A stretch of DNA of 5,363 bases, from assembly GCA_007134725.1 (NCBI GenBank), contig SLKF01000096.1, forward strand, positions 1-5,363, written 5' to 3'. The number at the start of each line of letters is the position of its first letter. Position 1 is the first letter of the stretch. The position numbers and the translations under genes are program-made. Shown here piece after piece: positions 5,362-5,363 of the stretch. Under the pieces are notes generated by a model. That model did no database searches, was not told where the DNA came from, and worked only from the letters and a program-made list of their open reading frames with translations. This stretch comes from Clostridiales bacterium. Its GTDB lineage: Bacteria > Bacillota > Clostridia > Peptostreptococcales > T1SED10-28.

Positions 5362-5363
5362 CA

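Overview
The window looks like part of a chromosome from an anaerobic Firmicute of the class Clostridia. This is inferred from strong GGAGG-type ribosome binding sites, a TTG start, Firmicute-style sensor and GNAT genes, acidic glutamate-rich proteins and A/T-rich intergenic DNA. The acidic proteins and moderate base composition would suit a salt- or alkali-tolerant clostridial lineage, but the genus cannot be fixed from this sequence. All five supported genes lie on the minus strand, so they read from right to left.

Region by region in transcription order: (1) 5363-5212 is a purine-rich leader with a 7-base tandem repeat at the window edge. (2) 5211-3619 encodes a complete CitA/DcuS-type membrane sensor histidine kinase. 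(3) 3618-3282 is 337 bases without a supported gene. It holds a REP-like GGACAG palindrome, a Rho-independent terminator for the kinase, a candidate promoter overlapping the terminator's T-run, a second 7-base repeat array, and two hairpins in the leader of the next gene. (4) 3281-2394 encodes a single-pass membrane protein of unknown function that starts at TTG. Its stop overlaps the start of (5) a small polytopic membrane protein at 2394-1792. (6) 1733-846 encodes a double-GNAT acetyltransferase, 58 bases further on. (7) After a 196-base gap, 649-1 is the first half of a divergent PLP enzyme of the serine hydroxymethyltransferase family, cut by the window edge.

The kinase is probably its own transcription unit, separated from the rest by the terminator. 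The two membrane proteins and the GNAT gene probably form an operon. Whether the SHMT-like gene joins that operon or has its own promoter is open. No response regulator is visible beside the kinase. I see no convincing new defence or mobile system. The most unusual items are the SHMT-like protein with an altered active-site loop, the two phase-matched heptamer arrays, the hairpin-rich leader of the TTG gene, and a terminator whose 3' arm can pair with either of two upstream copies.
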